Numbered from the stretch's first letter, positions 1 through 8,751 are shown. The stretch is 54,923 bases of DNA from Paracoccus gahaiensis (GCF_005048225.1 NZ_SUNI01000022.1:1-54923), one strand, 5' to 3'. The notes: generated from the letters alone by a model not told the origin. Made by a program: numbers and translations.

Positions 1-126
1 ATAGGCGCGGAATTCGCCGAAATACTTGGTGATCGCCGCGGTCAGTGTCGTCTTGCCGTGGTCGACATGGCCGATCGTGCCGATGTTGACGTGCGGTTTG
101 TTCCGTTCAAACTTTGCCTTGCCCAT
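1..126 (-). CDS. tuf: Elongation factor Tu, N-terminal 42 residues (partial)
   Basis: The reverse strand encodes a protein starting [20 protein letters not shown] and running off the left edge after 42 residues. The G1 nucleotide-binding loop GHVDHGKT is at residues 19-26. EF-Tu is the cytoplasmic GTPase that brings aminoacyl-tRNA to the ribosomal A site. The start at 126 follows AGGAGGCCTAC, a strong ribosome-binding site. The gene points away from rpsJ, whereas a tufA of the classic str-S10 cluster would lie directly upstream of rpsJ on the same strand. The rest of the gene is outside the window. Confidence 0.97.
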   Translation of the reverse strand, partial: MGKAKFERNKPHVNIGTIGHVDHGKTTLTAAITKYFGEFRAY

Positions 127-187
127 GTAGGCCTCCTGGATACCGCGGGGCATGGCTGAGACGGCCCCGAATTGACGTGCGCCGCGA

Positions 188-214
188 TCTATAGGCCGGG
201 CGGGGGGAAATCAA
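188..214 (-). promoter_or_regulatory. Possible promoter for tuf
   Basis: On the minus strand a TTGATT box (209-214) is followed by TATAGA (188-193). The spacer is 15 nt, shorter than the preferred 17, so this is only a candidate. It lies about 60 bp upstream of the tuf start. Confidence 0.3.
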
Positions 215-382
215 GGGCTGCCGGGCGCGGGGCGGCTGCAATCGTCGGGGCGCGGGTGGAGGGCCCCCGCCGGGCAAAGTTCCGCGAGGTCGCGGGCGTC
301 GCAGGAACCTGCGCGCGGGATCGTCGTTTTCCCCGCGACAAGGCGGGCAGCAGGCCCGCCGCGCATCCAGGAGGATACGGAC

Positions 383-1237
383 ATGAGCCTGATGAAAAGC
401 CTGACCAAGGTCGCCGCCGGCGTGATGCTGGCCAAGGGGATCGGCAGCATGATGAACAGCCAGCAGCAGGGCGGCGCCCGCAGCCGGACCGGTGGCGGCG
501 GGCTTCTGGACAATCTGCTGGGCAACAACACGGGCGGCGGCACGGCGCCGGGCGCCGGGACCGGATCGGGCGGCGGGCTGGGCCAGATGCTGGGCCGGGC
601 CCTGGGCGGCGGCGGCGGAACCTCGGGGCGCGGGTCGCTCGGCGGGCTCTTGGACAGCTTGGGCGGTCGCAACGATGCCGGACGGGTGTCGCAGGGCAGC
701 TCGGGCGGCGGGCTGGGGCAGATGCTGGGCGGATTGCTGGGCGGCGCGGCCGCGGGCGGTGCTGCGGGCCATCTGGCGCAGAAGGATTCGCAGCCCTCGA
801 ACCAGGCCAGCTTCGGCGCGCTCTTCGACGATGCGCTGGCCCATGACGGCGAGCCGCAGGTGGCGCCCACGCCCGAGCAGAACGAGATGGCCGGGCTGAT
901 GCTGCGCGCGATGATCCAGGCGGCGAAATCCGACGGGACCATCGACGAGGCCGAGCGCAAGCGGCTGATGGGACATCTGGGCGACGATCTGGACGAGGAG
1001 GAGCGGCAGTTCATCCGCGACCAGATGGCGGCGCCGGTCGACGCGGCCGGGCTGGCGCGCGACATTCCCGAGGGGATGGAGCGTCAGGTCTATCTGATGT
1101 CGCTGCTGGCCATCGACTTCGACAGCGAGGCCGAGGCGCGTTATCTGAACGATCTGGCGGGCGCGATGAAGCTGGACCGGGCGGTGGTGAACGAGATCCA
1201 TGCCGAGGCCGGGGTCATGCCGCTGTACAACGCCTGA
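383..1237 (+). CDS. DUF533 / TerB-like protein (YebE family)
   Basis: The protein has 284 residues and starts after GGAGGATACGGAC. Residues 1-20 (MSLMKSLTKVAAGVMLAKGI) form a short hydrophobic or amphipathic segment. Residues about 30-135 are extremely Gly-rich and carry two copies of GGGLGQMLG. Residues about 170-284 form an all-alpha TerB-like domain typical of DUF533 (for example RAMIQAAKSDGTIDEAE, an acidic metal-binding-type helix). The family is usually membrane-associated and has no established biochemical role. The gene stands alone between divergent tuf and rpsJ, and a dispersed repeat lies just downstream. Confidence 0.85.
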   Translation: MSLMKSLTKVAAGVMLAKGIGSMMNSQQQGGARSRTGGGGLLDNLLGNNTGGGTAPGAGTGSGGGLGQMLGRALGGGGGTSGRGSLGGLLDSLGGRNDAGRVSQGSSGGGLGQMLGGLLGGAAAGGAAGHLAQKDSQPSNQASFGALFDDALAHDGEPQVAPTPEQNEMAGLMLRAMIQAAKSDGTIDEAERKRLMGHLGDDLDEEERQFIRDQMAAPVDAAGLARDIPEGMERQVYLMSLLAIDFDSEAEARYLNDLAGAMKLDRAVVNEIHAEAGVMPLYNA

Positions 1238-1261
1238 ACAGGGTAGGGCCTGAACGGGGCA

Positions 1262-1325
1262 GGGGGGGCGCTGCCCCCCATCGCCTGACGGCGATTCCCC
1301 CCGGGATATTTCGGCCAAAATGAAA
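1262..1325 (+). repeat. Dispersed intergenic hairpin repeat, copy 1
   Basis: A G-run and C-run hairpin (stem GGGGGGC/GCCCCCC around GCT) is followed by a second small stem (ATCGCC/GGCGAT) and then CCCCCCGGGATATTT and GGCCAAAATGAA. A close relative sits at 28481-28520, also just downstream of a plus-strand gene. From memory, similar 3'-flanking elements are common in Rhodobacteraceae genomes; that is not verifiable here. Confidence 0.7.
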
Positions 1326-1372
1326 GCGGGGCCCTTGGCGCCGGACATGTCCGGATCGGGGCGTCGCGGCTG

Positions 1373-1401
1373 TTGACCCGGGCGGGGGAAGCCGTTAAGG
1401 C
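1373..1401 (+). promoter_or_regulatory. Candidate promoter of the S10 operon
   Basis: TTGACC (1373-1378) is followed 17 nt later by TAAGGC (1396-1401), or 16 nt later by TTAAGG. The -35 box is near consensus and the -10 box is weak. It is the best sigma-70-like match in the spacer upstream of rpsJ. Confidence 0.45.
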
Positions 1402-1456
1402 AGCGCAATCGTCACCGGAGCGGCCGTCTTGGGCGCGAATCGGTGACCTTGGATCG

Positions 1457-1493
1457 GGCCGCCACCCACCGGGGCGGCCTGCTGTCATTTTTT
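1457..1493 (+). terminator. Terminator-like hairpin in the rpsJ leader
   Basis: GGCCGCC (1457-1463) pairs with GGCGGCC (1473-1479), and TTTTTT follows at 1488-1493 after 8 nt. It could end read-through from upstream. If transcription starts near 1407, it could act as an attenuator inside the S10 leader. Confidence 0.4.
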
Positions 1494-1569
1494 ACGGTCC
1501 GATGCTGGCGCCGCGTGGTGCGTCGTCAGCCTCTCGACTGGAACTCCCCGCAAGAGGGATGTCTTTCAT

Positions 1570-1878
1570 ATGCAAAGCCAGAATATCCGGATCCGGCTGA
1601 AGGCGTTTGACTATCGTGTGCTGGATGCCAGCACCCAGGAGATCGTCAACACCGCCAAGCGCACCGGCGCAACCGTTCGCGGCCCGATTCCGCTGCCGAA
1701 CAAGATCGAGAAATTCACTGTCCTTCGCGGTCCGCACATCGACAAGAAGTCGCGCGACCAGTGGGAAATCCGCACGCACAAGCGTCTGCTGGACATCGTC
1801 AACCCGACGCCGCAGACCGTGGACGCCCTCATGAAGCTCGACCTCGCCGCCGGCGTGGATGTCGAGATCAAGGTCTGA
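1570..1878 (+). CDS. rpsJ: 30S ribosomal protein S10
   Basis: A 102-residue protein of the usual S10 length. Conserved stretches include [14 protein letters not shown] near the N terminus and [20 protein letters not shown] near the C terminus. S10 sits in the 30S head and, with NusB, takes part in antitermination complexes. AGAGGGA lies upstream of the start. It is the first gene of the S10 operon, 11 bp before rplC. Confidence 0.98.
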   Translation: MQSQNIRIRLKAFDYRVLDASTQEIVNTAKRTGATVRGPIPLPNKIEKFTVLRGPHIDKKSRDQWEIRTHKRLLDIVNPTPQTVDALMKLDLAAGVDVEIKV

Positions 1879-1889
1879 GGAGCGAAATC

Positions 1890-2783
1890 ATGTTGCGTAC
1901 TGGTATCATCGCCAAGAAACTGGGCATGACGCGTCTGTTCCTCGAGGATGGCCGTCAGGTTCCCGTCACCGTGCTGCAGATGGACGGCCTTCAGGTCATC
2001 GCTCAGCGCACCGCCGCGACCGATGGCTACACCGCCGTCCAGCTGGGCGCCGGCACCGCCAAGGTCAAGCGGACCACCGCCGCGATGCGCGGTCACTTCG
2101 CGAAAGCCTCGGTCGCGCCCAAGCGCAAGATCGTGGAATTCCGCGTCGCCGAAGAGAACCTGATCAATGTCGGTGAGGAAATCACCGCGGATCATTACTT
2201 TGCAGGTCAGTTCGTGGACATCGCGGGCATCTCGATCGGCAAGGGCTTTGCGGGCGCCATGAAGCGTCACAACTTCGGCGGTCTTCGCGCCTCGCACGGC
2301 GTGTCGGTCAGCCACCGCTCGCACGGCTCGACGGGCCAGTGCCAGGATCCCGGCAAGGTCTTCAAGGGCAAGAAGATGGCCGGCCATCTGGGCGCCGTCC
2401 GCGTGACCACGCAGAACCTGCAGGTCGTGCGCACCGACAGCGACCGGGGCCTGATCATGGTCAAGGGCTCGGTTCCCGGGTCGAAGGGTGGCTGGGTCAC
2501 CATCAAGGACGCGGTCAAGAAGGCCACGCCCGAGAACCTGATCTATCCCGCAGCCCTGCGCTCTGCCGCGGACGAGGCCAAGCGCCTGGCCGAGGAAGCC
2601 GCAGTCGCCGCCGCTGCCGAGGAAGAAGCCGCCCGCGAGGAGGCCGCCCGTCTGGCCGCCGAGCAGGAAGCTGCCGCCCTGGCCGAGGCCGAAGAGTCGA
2701 TCCAGTCGGACAAGGACGCCGTCGATCCGAATGCGGACCCGGCTGCCGAAACCGACGCCGCGCCGGAAGGAGACAAGCAATGA
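1890..2783 (+). CDS. rplC: 50S ribosomal protein L3 with acidic C-terminal tail
   Basis: The protein has 297 residues, starting [15 protein letters not shown] after GAGGAGCGAAATC. L3 is an early assembly protein near the peptidyl-transferase centre. The core ends near residue 225. The remaining roughly 70 residues are an Ala/Glu-rich predicted helix or coiled coil followed by an acidic, disordered end (EGDKQ), about 80 residues beyond a typical bacterial L3. The stop overlaps the rplD start (ATGA). An in-frame ATG at 1761 is rejected because it lies inside rpsJ. Confidence 0.96.
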   Translation: MLRTGIIAKKLGMTRLFLEDGRQVPVTVLQMDGLQVIAQRTAATDGYTAVQLGAGTAKVKRTTAAMRGHFAKASVAPKRKIVEFRVAEENLINVGEEITADHYFAGQFVDIAGISIGKGFAGAMKRHNFGGLRASHGVSVSHRSHGSTGQCQDPGKVFKGKKMAGHLGAVRVTTQNLQVVRTDSDRGLIMVKGSVPGSKGGWVTIKDAVKKATPENLIYPAALRSAADEAKRLAEEAAVAAAAEEEAAREEAARLAAEQEAAALAEAEESIQSDKDAVDPNADPAAETDAAPEGDKQ

Positions 2784-3400
2784 AACTTGATGTGATCAAG
2801 CTGGACTCCGGCGCTGCCGGGTCGATCGACCTGTCGGACGACGTTTTCGGGCTGGAGCCGCGCGGCGACATCCTGCAGCGCGTCGTGCGCTGGCAGCATG
2901 CCAAGGCGCAGGCCGGCACCCATTCGGTGCTGGGACGGTCCGAGGTCAGCTACTCGACCAAGAAGATCTATCGCCAGAAGGGCACCGGCGGCGCACGCCA
3001 CGGGTCCCGCAAGGCGCCGATCTTCCGCAAGGGTGGCGTTTACAAGGGCCCGACCCCGCGCTCGCACGCCTTCGATCTGCCCAAGAAGGTCCGCGCCCTG
3101 GGTCTGCGTCATGCCCTGTCGGCGAAAGCCACGGCGGGTGAACTGGTGATCATCGAGGATCTGAACCTCGCCGACGCCAAGACCGCCGCCGTCGCCAAGG
3201 CCGTTCGCGAGAACGGCTGGAAGCGCGTGCTGGTCATCGACGGTGCCGAAGTGAACGAGAACTTTGCCCGTGCCGCGCGCAACATCGAGGGTGTGGACAT
3301 CCTGCCGTCGATGGGCGCCAACGTCTATGACATCCTCAAGCGTGACACCCTGGTCATCACGCGCGCCGGTGTCGAAGCTCTGGAGGCTCGTCTGAAATGA
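2780..3400 (+). CDS. rplD: 50S ribosomal protein L4
   Basis: A 206-residue protein starting [11 protein letters not shown], coupled to rplC by a 4-bp ATGA overlap. The long central loop with [15 protein letters not shown] reaches the exit tunnel in known L4 structures. In E. coli L4 also represses its own S10 operon through the leader RNA; nothing in this leader shows that mechanism directly. It overlaps rplW by 4 bp. Confidence 0.97.
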   Translation: MKLDVIKLDSGAAGSIDLSDDVFGLEPRGDILQRVVRWQHAKAQAGTHSVLGRSEVSYSTKKIYRQKGTGGARHGSRKAPIFRKGGVYKGPTPRSHAFDLPKKVRALGLRHALSAKATAGELVIIEDLNLADAKTAAVAKAVRENGWKRVLVIDGAEVNENFARAARNIEGVDILPSMGANVYDILKRDTLVITRAGVEALEARLK

Positions 3401-3693
3401 GCGCGAAAGCCGAACATTACGACGTGATCGTCAAGCCGATCATCACGGAAAAGGCCACCATGACGTCCGAGAACAACGGCGTCGTGTTCCAGGTGGCCAA
3501 GGACAGCAACAAGCCGCAGATCAAGCAGGCCGTCGAGGCCCTGTTCGGCGTCAAGGTGAAGGCGGTCAACACCACCATCACCAAAGGCAAGACCAAGCGC
3601 TTCCGCGGCCAGCCCGGCCGTCGCAGCGACGTCAAGAAGGCCTATGTGACGCTGGAAGCCGGCAGCACCATCGACGTCTCGACCGGTCTGTAA
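3397..3693 (+). CDS. rplW: 50S ribosomal protein L23
   Basis: A 98-residue protein with the family start around [11 protein letters not shown] and the basic loop [15 protein letters not shown]23 lies at the polypeptide exit and is the docking site for trigger factor and SRP. It is coupled to rplD by ATGA. A 95-bp spacer with a strong hairpin separates it from rplB. Confidence 0.97.
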   Translation: MSAKAEHYDVIVKPIITEKATMTSENNGVVFQVAKDSNKPQIKQAVEALFGVKVKAVNTTITKGKTKRFRGQPGRRSDVKKAYVTLEAGSTIDVSTGL

Positions 3694-3709
3694 GCACCGG
3701 ACGCGATCT

Positions 3710-3737
3710 GGCGGCCCCGGCATCGCCCGGGGCCGCC
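3710..3737 (+). other. Perfect 11-bp hairpin between rplW and rplB
   Basis: GGCGGCCCCGG (3710-3720) and CCGGGGCCGCC (3727-3737) are exact complements around a 6-nt loop. No U-tract follows, so it is not a standard terminator. It may be an RNA-processing or stability element inside the operon. Confidence 0.6.
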
Positions 3738-3788
3738 GCATGTGACTGAAACGGACCACCTCGGTCCAAAGCAACGGAAGACAGAAAG

Positions 3789-4628
3789 ATGGCATTGAAG
3801 TCGTACAAACCGACGACGCCTGGCCAGCGCGGGCTGGTTCTGATCGACCGTTCGGAGCTTTGGAAAGGACGCCCCGTCAAGACCCTCACCGAGGGCCTGA
3901 CCAAGAAGGGCGGCCGGAACAATACCGGACGGATCACCATGCGCCGCAAGGGCGGCGGGGCGAAGCGCCTGTATCGCATCGTCGATTTCAAGCGCACCAA
4001 ATTCGACATGTCGGCGGTCGTCGAGCGGATCGAGTACGATCCCAACCGCACCGCCTTCATCGCGCTGGTGAAGTACGAAGACGGCGAGCAGGCCTATATC
4101 CTGGCGCCGCAGCGTCTGGCGATCGGTGACAAGATCATCGCCGGCGCCAAGGTCGACGTGAAGCCGGGCAACGCCATGCCCTTCAGCGGCATGCCGATCG
4201 GCACGATCGTACACAATGTCGAGCTGAAGGCCGGCAAGGGCGGCCAGATCGCCCGTTCGGCAGGCACCTACGCCCAGTTCGTCGGTCGCGACGGCGGCTA
4301 TGCCCAGATCCGCCTATCCTCGGGCGAGCTTCGTCTGGTCCGTCAGGAATGCATGGCCACCATCGGTGCCGTGTCGAATGCCGACCATTCGAACCAGAAC
4401 CTCGGCAAGGCCGGCCGCAACCGCCACAAGGGCATCCGCCCGAGCGTCCGCGGCGTCGCCATGAACCCGATCGACCACCCGCATGGTGGTGGTGAGGGTC
4501 GCACGTCGGGTGGCCGCACGCCGGTCACGCCCTGGGGCAAAGACACCAAGGGCAAGAAGACCCGCAGCAACAAGGCGACCGACAAGTATATCTTGCGTTC
4601 GCGCCACGCGAAAAAGAAGGGGCGTTGA
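3789..4628 (+). CDS. rplB: 50S ribosomal protein L2
   Basis: A 279-residue protein of normal length, starting [15 protein letters not shown]. It carries the near-invariant [14 protein letters not shown] segment, whose histidine approaches the peptidyl-transferase centre. L2 binds 23S rRNA and is needed for subunit joining. A purine-rich GGAAGACAGAAAG precedes the start. rpsS begins 3 bp after the stop. Confidence 0.98.
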   Translation: MALKSYKPTTPGQRGLVLIDRSELWKGRPVKTLTEGLTKKGGRNNTGRITMRRKGGGAKRLYRIVDFKRTKFDMSAVVERIEYDPNRTAFIALVKYEDGEQAYILAPQRLAIGDKIIAGAKVDVKPGNAMPFSGMPIGTIVHNVELKAGKGGQIARSAGTYAQFVGRDGGYAQIRLSSGELRLVRQECMATIGAVSNADHSNQNLGKAGRNRHKGIRPSVRGVAMNPIDHPHGGGEGRTSGGRTPVTPWGKDTKGKKTRSNKATDKYILRSRHAKKKGR

Positions 4629-4631
4629 TCC

Positions 4632-4910
4632 ATGGCACGTTCTGTTTGGAAAGGCCCCTTTGTTGACGCCTATGTGCTCAAGAAAGCGGAAAAGGTCCGG
4701 GAATCCGGCAAGTCCGAGGTCATCAAGATCTGGTCGCGTCGTTCGACCATCCTGCCGCAATTCGTGGGCCTCACCTTTGCCGTCTACAACGGGCACAAGC
4801 ATATCCCGGTGAATGTCAGCGAAGAGATGATCGGTCAGAAATTCGGTGAATATTCGCCCACGCGGACCTATTACGGTCACGCGGCCGACAAGAAAGCGAA
4901 GAGGAAGTAA
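4632..4910 (+). CDS. rpsS: 30S ribosomal protein S19
   Basis: A 92-residue protein starting [20 protein letters not shown]. It retains the conserved [24 protein letters not shown] region, here split in mention to key residues WSRRS and VYNG. S19 forms a head complex with S13 that touches A- and P-site tRNA regions. It is tightly packed between rplB and rplV. Confidence 0.97.
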   Translation: MARSVWKGPFVDAYVLKKAEKVRESGKSEVIKIWSRRSTILPQFVGLTFAVYNGHKHIPVNVSEEMIGQKFGEYSPTRTYYGHAADKKAKRK

Positions 4911-4915
4911 TCGCC

Positions 4916-5296
4916 ATGGGTAAGGAAAACAATCCGCGCCGCGTGGCGGAGAACGAGGCCTTCGCCAAGACGAAGATGCTTCGCACCTCGCCGCAGAAAC
5001 TGAACCTGGTCGCACAGCTGATCCGGGGCAAGAAGGTCGACAAGGCGCTGTCCGACCTGACCTTCTCGCACAAGCGGATCGCCGGTGACGTGAAGAAATG
5101 CCTGCAGTCGGCCATCGCGAATGCCGAGAACAACCACGGTCTGGACGTCGACAACCTGGTCGTCGCCGAGGCCTGGGTCGGCAAGAACCTGGTGATGAAG
5201 CGTGGCCGTCCGCGGGCACGTGGCCGCTTCGGCAAGATCATGAAGCCGTTTTCGGAAATCACCATCAAGGTGCGCCAAGTCGAGGAGCAAGCGTAA
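4916..5296 (+). CDS. rplV: 50S ribosomal protein L22
   Basis: A 126-residue protein. The C-terminal hairpin with [13 protein letters not shown] is the loop that lines the exit tunnel and is a known site of macrolide-resistance changes in the family. The GTP-independent rRNA-binding core includes [20 protein letters not shown]. The stop overlaps rpsC by one base (TAATG), implying translational coupling. Confidence 0.97.
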   Translation: MGKENNPRRVAENEAFAKTKMLRTSPQKLNLVAQLIRGKKVDKALSDLTFSHKRIAGDVKKCLQSAIANAENNHGLDVDNLVVAEAWVGKNLVMKRGRPRARGRFGKIMKPFSEITIKVRQVEEQA

Positions 5297-6006
5297 TGGG
5301 TCAGAAGGTCAATCCGATCGGCATGCGCCTCCAGGTCAACCGCACCTGGGACAGCCGCTGGTACGCCGACGACAAGGACTATGGCAATCTGCTGCTTGAA
5401 GACCTGAAGATCCGGGGCTTCATCCACACGGAGGCCAAGCAGGCCGGCATCAGCCGCGTCATCATCGAGCGTCCCCACAAGAAGTGCCGCGTGACCATTC
5501 ACGCCGCACGCCCCGGTGTCATCATCGGCAAGAAGGGCGCGGATATCGAAACCCTGCGCAAGAAGCTGGCGAACTTCACCGACAGCGAGCTGCACCTGAA
5601 CATCGTCGAAGTGCGCAAGCCCGACGTCGATGCGCAGCTGGTGGCCGAGTCGATCGCCCAGCAGCTGGAGCGTCGGGTCTCGTTCCGCCGCGCCATGAAG
5701 CGCTCGGTCCAGAACGCGATGCGCATGGGGGCCCTGGGCATCCGTGTGAACGTCGCGGGTCGTCTCGGCGGTGCCGAGATCGCCCGGACCGAATGGTATC
5801 GCGAAGGTCGTGTGCCGCTGCACACGCTGCGCGCCGATATCGATTATGCACTGTCCGAAGCCACGACCCCGTACGGGATCATCGGTGTGAAGGTGTGGAT
5901 CTTCAAGGGCGAGATCATGGAACATGATCCCCAGGCCCATGATCGCCGCACTGCCGAGGCTCAGGAAGGCCCCGCCCCCCGTGGCCCGCGCCGCGACGCC
6001 CGGTAA
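5296..6006 (+). CDS. rpsC: 30S ribosomal protein S3
   Basis: A 236-residue protein starting [20 protein letters not shown]. The KH domain motif [12 protein letters not shown] is intact. S3 lines the mRNA entry tunnel and contributes to helicase activity. The start shares one base with the rplV stop. The C-terminal tail is a charged, Pro/Arg-rich extension ending [10 protein letters not shown]. Confidence 0.97.
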   Translation: MGQKVNPIGMRLQVNRTWDSRWYADDKDYGNLLLEDLKIRGFIHTEAKQAGISRVIIERPHKKCRVTIHAARPGVIIGKKGADIETLRKKLANFTDSELHLNIVEVRKPDVDAQLVAESIAQQLERRVSFRRAMKRSVQNAMRMGALGIRVNVAGRLGGAEIARTEWYREGRVPLHTLRADIDYALSEATTPYGIIGVKVWIFKGEIMEHDPQAHDRRTAEAQEGPAPRGPRRDAR

Positions 6007-6018
6007 GGAGTAGAAAAC

Positions 6019-6432
6019 ATGCTGCAACCGAAACGGACGAAGTTCCGCAAACAGCACAAGGGCCGGATTCACGGCGAGGCCAAGGGCGGGTTCGACCTGA
6101 ACTTTGGCTCCTTCGCCCTGAAGGCCACCGAGCCCGAGCGTGTGACCGCGCGGCAGATCGAGGCGGCCCGCCGCGCGATCACCCGCCACATGAAGCGTCA
6201 GGGCCGGGTCTGGATCCGGATCTTCCCGGACGTCCCGGTCTCGTCCAAGCCCACCGAGGTGCGGATGGGTAAGGGCAAGGGGTCCGTCGACTTCTGGGCG
6301 GCCCGGGTCCATCCCGGCCGGATCATGTTCGAGATCGACGGCGTCAATGACGTCATCGCCCGCGAGGCCCTGCGCCTCGGCGCGATGAAGCTGCCGGTCC
6401 TGACCCGGATCGTGGCCCGCGAAGACTGGTAA
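6019..6432 (+). CDS. rplP: 50S ribosomal protein L16
   Basis: A 137-residue protein starting [19 protein letters not shown], the family signature. L16 lies near the A-site tRNA elbow and the central protuberance. A 204-bp spacer with two overlapping hairpins follows before rpmC, the longest break inside the S10-operon part. Confidence 0.97.
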   Translation: MLQPKRTKFRKQHKGRIHGEAKGGFDLNFGSFALKATEPERVTARQIEAARRAITRHMKRQGRVWIRIFPDVPVSSKPTEVRMGKGKGSVDFWAARVHPGRIMFEIDGVNDVIAREALRLGAMKLPVLTRIVAREDW

Positions 6433-6470
6433 GCGCCGCTGCCTGTCCGCAGGCATCCGCGACCCTGACG

Positions 6471-6494
6471 ACCCCGCCGAGCGATCGGCGGGGT
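6471..6494 (+). terminator. Terminator-like hairpin 1 between rplP and rpmC
   Basis: ACCCCGCCGA (6471-6480) and TCGGCGGGGT (6485-6494) form a perfect 10-bp stem with a GCGA loop, followed by TTCCCTTTTCCC. The tract is interrupted by C residues, so termination may be partial. Part of that tract is the left arm of the next hairpin. Confidence 0.55.
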
Positions 6495-6496
6495 TT

Positions 6497-6523
6497 CCCT
6501 TTTCCCGGACGCCGGGAAAAGGG
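6497..6523 (+). promoter_or_regulatory. Perfect 12-bp hairpin 2 between rplP and rpmC
   Basis: CCCTTTTCCCGG (6497-6508) pairs perfectly with CCGGGAAAAGGG (6512-6523) around a 3-nt loop. Its left arm contains the U-rich run that would serve hairpin 1. Forming it could remove the U-tract from the first hairpin. A regulatory role is inferred, not shown. Confidence 0.5.
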
Positions 6524-6636
6524 TTGCAATCGGGGCGCTGCGCCTGTATGCGCAGGCCTTCATCACGAAACTCCACCGGAATCAGGGTGGCCCTGGCGAC
6601 AGGGGCTCTCCGGTGATGTTGAAAGGAAGACGCGTC

Positions 6637-6843
6637 ATGGACGCCAAAGAATTGCTGACGAAGACGCCCGACCAGCTGAAGGATCAGCTGGTTGCGCTGA
6701 AGAAAGAGGCCTTCAACCTGCGCTTCCAGCAGGCCACCGGCCAGCTTGAAAGCACCGCGCGCATGCGTGTCGTCCGTCGTGACGTCGCCCGTGTGAAGAC
6801 GATTCTGAACCAGAAAGCGGCAGACGCCGCGGCCTCGAACTAA
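6637..6843 (+). CDS. rpmC: 50S ribosomal protein L29
   Basis: A 68-residue protein starting [15 protein letters not shown] chose 6637 over the in-frame ATG at 6613 because GAAAGGAAGA lies at the right distance and the upstream residues are not family-like. The [18 protein letters not shown] segment is characteristic. L29 sits at the exit tunnel beside L23. rpsQ follows after 12 bp. Confidence 0.96.
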   Translation: MDAKELLTKTPDQLKDQLVALKKEAFNLRFQQATGQLESTARMRVVRRDVARVKTILNQKAADAAASN

Positions 6844-6855
6844 GGAGCCCCGGTC

Positions 6856-7101
6856 ATGCCCAAACGCATTCTGCAAGGCCGCGTCACCAGCGACAAGAAC
6901 GAACAGACGATCACCGTGTCTGTCGAGCGCCGCTTCAAGCATCCCGTGCTGCACAAGATCGTGCGCTCGTCGAAGAAATACCGCGCGCATGACGCGCAGA
7001 ACCAGTTCAAGATCGGGGACCTCGTTCGCATCGTCGAATGTGCCCCGATCTCGAAGACGAAACGCTGGACTGTCCTGACGGACGAAACGGCTTCGGCTTA
7101 A
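6856..7101 (+). CDS. rpsQ: 30S ribosomal protein S17
   Basis: An 81-residue OB-fold protein starting [19 protein letters not shown]. It is a primary 16S rRNA binder needed early in 30S assembly. The conserved [18 protein letters not shown] region is intact. A 78-bp spacer with a GC hairpin (7138-7161) separates it from rplN. Confidence 0.97.
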   Translation: MPKRILQGRVTSDKNEQTITVSVERRFKHPVLHKIVRSSKKYRAHDAQNQFKIGDLVRIVECAPISKTKRWTVLTDETASA

Positions 7102-7137
7102 AAGTCCATCATCACAGATCAGAAATGATCGAAACCC

Positions 7138-7161
7138 TGGGGCGCCATGTGGCGGTCCCCA
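7138..7161 (+). other. GC hairpin between rpsQ and rplN
   Basis: TGGGGCGCC (7138-7146) pairs with GGCG and CCCCA (7151-7154, 7157-7161) with a 2-nt bulge and an ATGT loop. There is no U-tract. It lies 18 nt before the rplN start, close to the ribosome-binding site. Confidence 0.45.
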
Positions 7162-7179
7162 AAGGTCGGGAGAAACCAA

Positions 7180-7548
7180 ATGATCCAGATGCAGACCAAT
7201 CTGGATGTTGCTGATAACTCGGGCGCTCGCCGGGTTCAGTGCATCAAGGTCCTGGGTGGTTCGCACCGTCGCTATGCGTCGGTGGGCGACATCATCGTCG
7301 TGTCCGTCAAGGAAGCCATCCCTCGGGGCCGGGTGAAGAAGGGGGACGTCCGCAAGGCCGTCGTCGTTCGCACCGCCAAGGAAGTGAACCGTGAAGACGG
7401 CACCTCCATCCGCTTCGACCGCAACGCCGCCGTCATCCTGAACAATCAGGGCGAGCCGGTCGGCACCCGTATCTTCGGGCCGGTCGTGCGCGAACTGCGC
7501 GCGAAGAACTTCATGAAGATCATCTCGCTTGCGCCGGAGGTGCTGTAA
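7180..7548 (+). CDS. rplN: 50S ribosomal protein L14
   Basis: A 122-residue protein starting [20 protein letters not shown], the standard L14 start and length. An in-frame ATG at 7147 is rejected because it would add non-family residues and lies in the upstream hairpin; TCGGGAGA precedes the chosen start. L14 forms part of an intersubunit bridge. It overlaps rplX by one base (TAATG). Confidence 0.97.
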   Translation: MIQMQTNLDVADNSGARRVQCIKVLGGSHRRYASVGDIIVVSVKEAIPRGRVKKGDVRKAVVVRTAKEVNREDGTSIRFDRNAAVILNNQGEPVGTRIFGPVVRELRAKNFMKIISLAPEVL

Positions 7549-7853
7549 TGGCTGCCAAGCTGAAAAAAGGCGACAAGGTCGTCGTGCTGGCCGGCAAGGA
7601 CAAGGGCAAGCAGGGTGAGATCACCGCTGTCATGCCCAAGGACAACAAGGCCGTCGTCGACGGCGTGAACGTTGCCATCCGCCACACCAAGCAATCCCAG
7701 AACAGCCAGGGCGGCCGCGTGGCGAAGGCCATGCCGATCGACCTGTCGAACCTGGCGCTGATGGACAAGGACGGCAAGGCCACCCGCGTCGGCTTCCGCA
7801 TGGAAGACGGCGGCAAGGTCCGCTTTGCCAAGACCACGGGAGACGTGATCTGA
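7548..7853 (+). CDS. rplX: 50S ribosomal protein L24
   Basis: A 101-residue protein with an N-terminal KOW motif ([20 protein letters not shown]). L24 is one of the initiators of 50S assembly. It is coupled to rplN by TAATG and to rplE by TGATG, so rplN-rplX-rplE are a tight translational unit. Confidence 0.97.
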   Translation: MAAKLKKGDKVVVLAGKDKGKQGEITAVMPKDNKAVVDGVNVAIRHTKQSQNSQGGRVAKAMPIDLSNLALMDKDGKATRVGFRMEDGGKVRFAKTTGDVI

Positions 7854-8413
7854 TGCTGGACGAAGCCAAGTATACGCCGCGCCTGCGCACGGTCTTCCAA
7901 GAGACGATCAAGGCCGCGCTGAAGGAAGAGTTCGGCTACAAGAACGACATGCAGATCCCGCGTCTGGACAAGATCGTCCTGAACATGGGCGTCGGCGAAG
8001 CCGTCAAGGACACCAAGAAGGTCAAGCAGGCAGCCGACGAGCTGTCGCTGATCGCCGGTCAGAAGGCCGTCATCACCCATGCCAAGAAGTCGATCGCCGG
8101 CTTCCGCGTGCGGGAGGAGATGCCTCTGGGCTGCAAGGTGACCCTGCGCGGCGACCGGATGTACGAATTCCTGGACCGCCTGATCAACATCGCACTGCCC
8201 CGCGTCCGCGACTTCCGCGGCGTCAAGTCGACCTCGTTCGACGGCCGTGGCAACTATGCGATGGGCCTGAAAGAACACATCGTGTTCCCGGAAATCAACT
8301 TCGACAAGGTCGACGAAGTTCTGGGGATGGACATCATCATCTGCACCAACGCGAAGACCGACGCGGAAGCGAAGTCGCTGTTGAAGCATTTCAACATGCC
8401 GTTCACCAGCTGA
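7853..8413 (+). CDS. rplE: 50S ribosomal protein L5
   Basis: A 186-residue protein of typical length. Conserved stretches include [15 protein letters not shown] and [21 protein letters not shown]5 binds 5S rRNA in the central protuberance together with L18. It starts on the rplX stop (TGATG). rpsN follows after 19 bp. Confidence 0.97.
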   Translation: MLDEAKYTPRLRTVFQETIKAALKEEFGYKNDMQIPRLDKIVLNMGVGEAVKDTKKVKQAADELSLIAGQKAVITHAKKSIAGFRVREEMPLGCKVTLRGDRMYEFLDRLINIALPRVRDFRGVKSTSFDGRGNYAMGLKEHIVFPEINFDKVDEVLGMDIIICTNAKTDAEAKSLLKHFNMPFTS

Positions 8414-8432
8414 TCGCGGAGGGAAAGAAGAT

Positions 8433-8738
8433 ATGGCAAAGAAATCCATGGTCGAGCGCGAGAAGAAGCGCGAACGTCTGGTCCAGCAATACGCCGCAAA
8501 GCGTGCTGAACTGAACGAGGTCATCAAGGACCAGTCCCGCCCGATGGAAGAGCGGTTCAAGGCCACGCTGAAGCTGGCCGAACTGCCGCGCAATTCGTCG
8601 GCGACGCGCCTGCACAACCGGTGCCAACTGACCGGTCGTCCGCATGCGTATTACCGCAAACTGAAACTGTCGCGGATCATGCTGCGCGAGCTCGGCTCGC
8701 TCGGTCAGATCCCCGGCCTGGTCAAGTCCAGCTGGTAA
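8433..8738 (+). CDS. rpsN: 30S ribosomal protein S14, zinc-independent form
   Basis: A 101-residue protein starting [16 protein letters not shown]. The length and the single cysteine (in [17 protein letters not shown]) show the long form without the CxxC zinc ribbon. S14 is a late head protein of the 30S subunit. GGAGGGAAAGAAGAT upstream gives a strong ribosome-binding site. Confidence 0.97.
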   Translation: MAKKSMVEREKKRERLVQQYAAKRAELNEVIKDQSRPMEERFKATLKLAELPRNSSATRLHNRCQLTGRPHAYYRKLKLSRIMLRELGSLGQIPGLVKSSW

Positions 8739-8751
8739 GGGGGCACACAAG

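Larger units (their letters stand above)
1238..1569 (+). other. 332-bp spacer upstream of the S10 operon
   Basis: No gene is visible here. The spacer holds, in order, a dispersed repeat element (1262-1325), a candidate promoter (1373-1401), and a hairpin followed by six T residues (1457-1493). From the promoter to rpsJ the leader would be about 160 nt. Confidence 0.7.

Noticed and set aside
490..760. Repeated GGC-rich units that might look like a repeat array
   Set aside because: They encode the Gly-rich segment of the DUF533 protein in frame; there are no regular spacers, so it is not CRISPR.
4816..7266. 816-residue open frame on the minus strand
   Set aside because: It lies fully opposite conserved ribosomal genes. 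Such long antisense frames arise from high GC; no family-like segments are seen.
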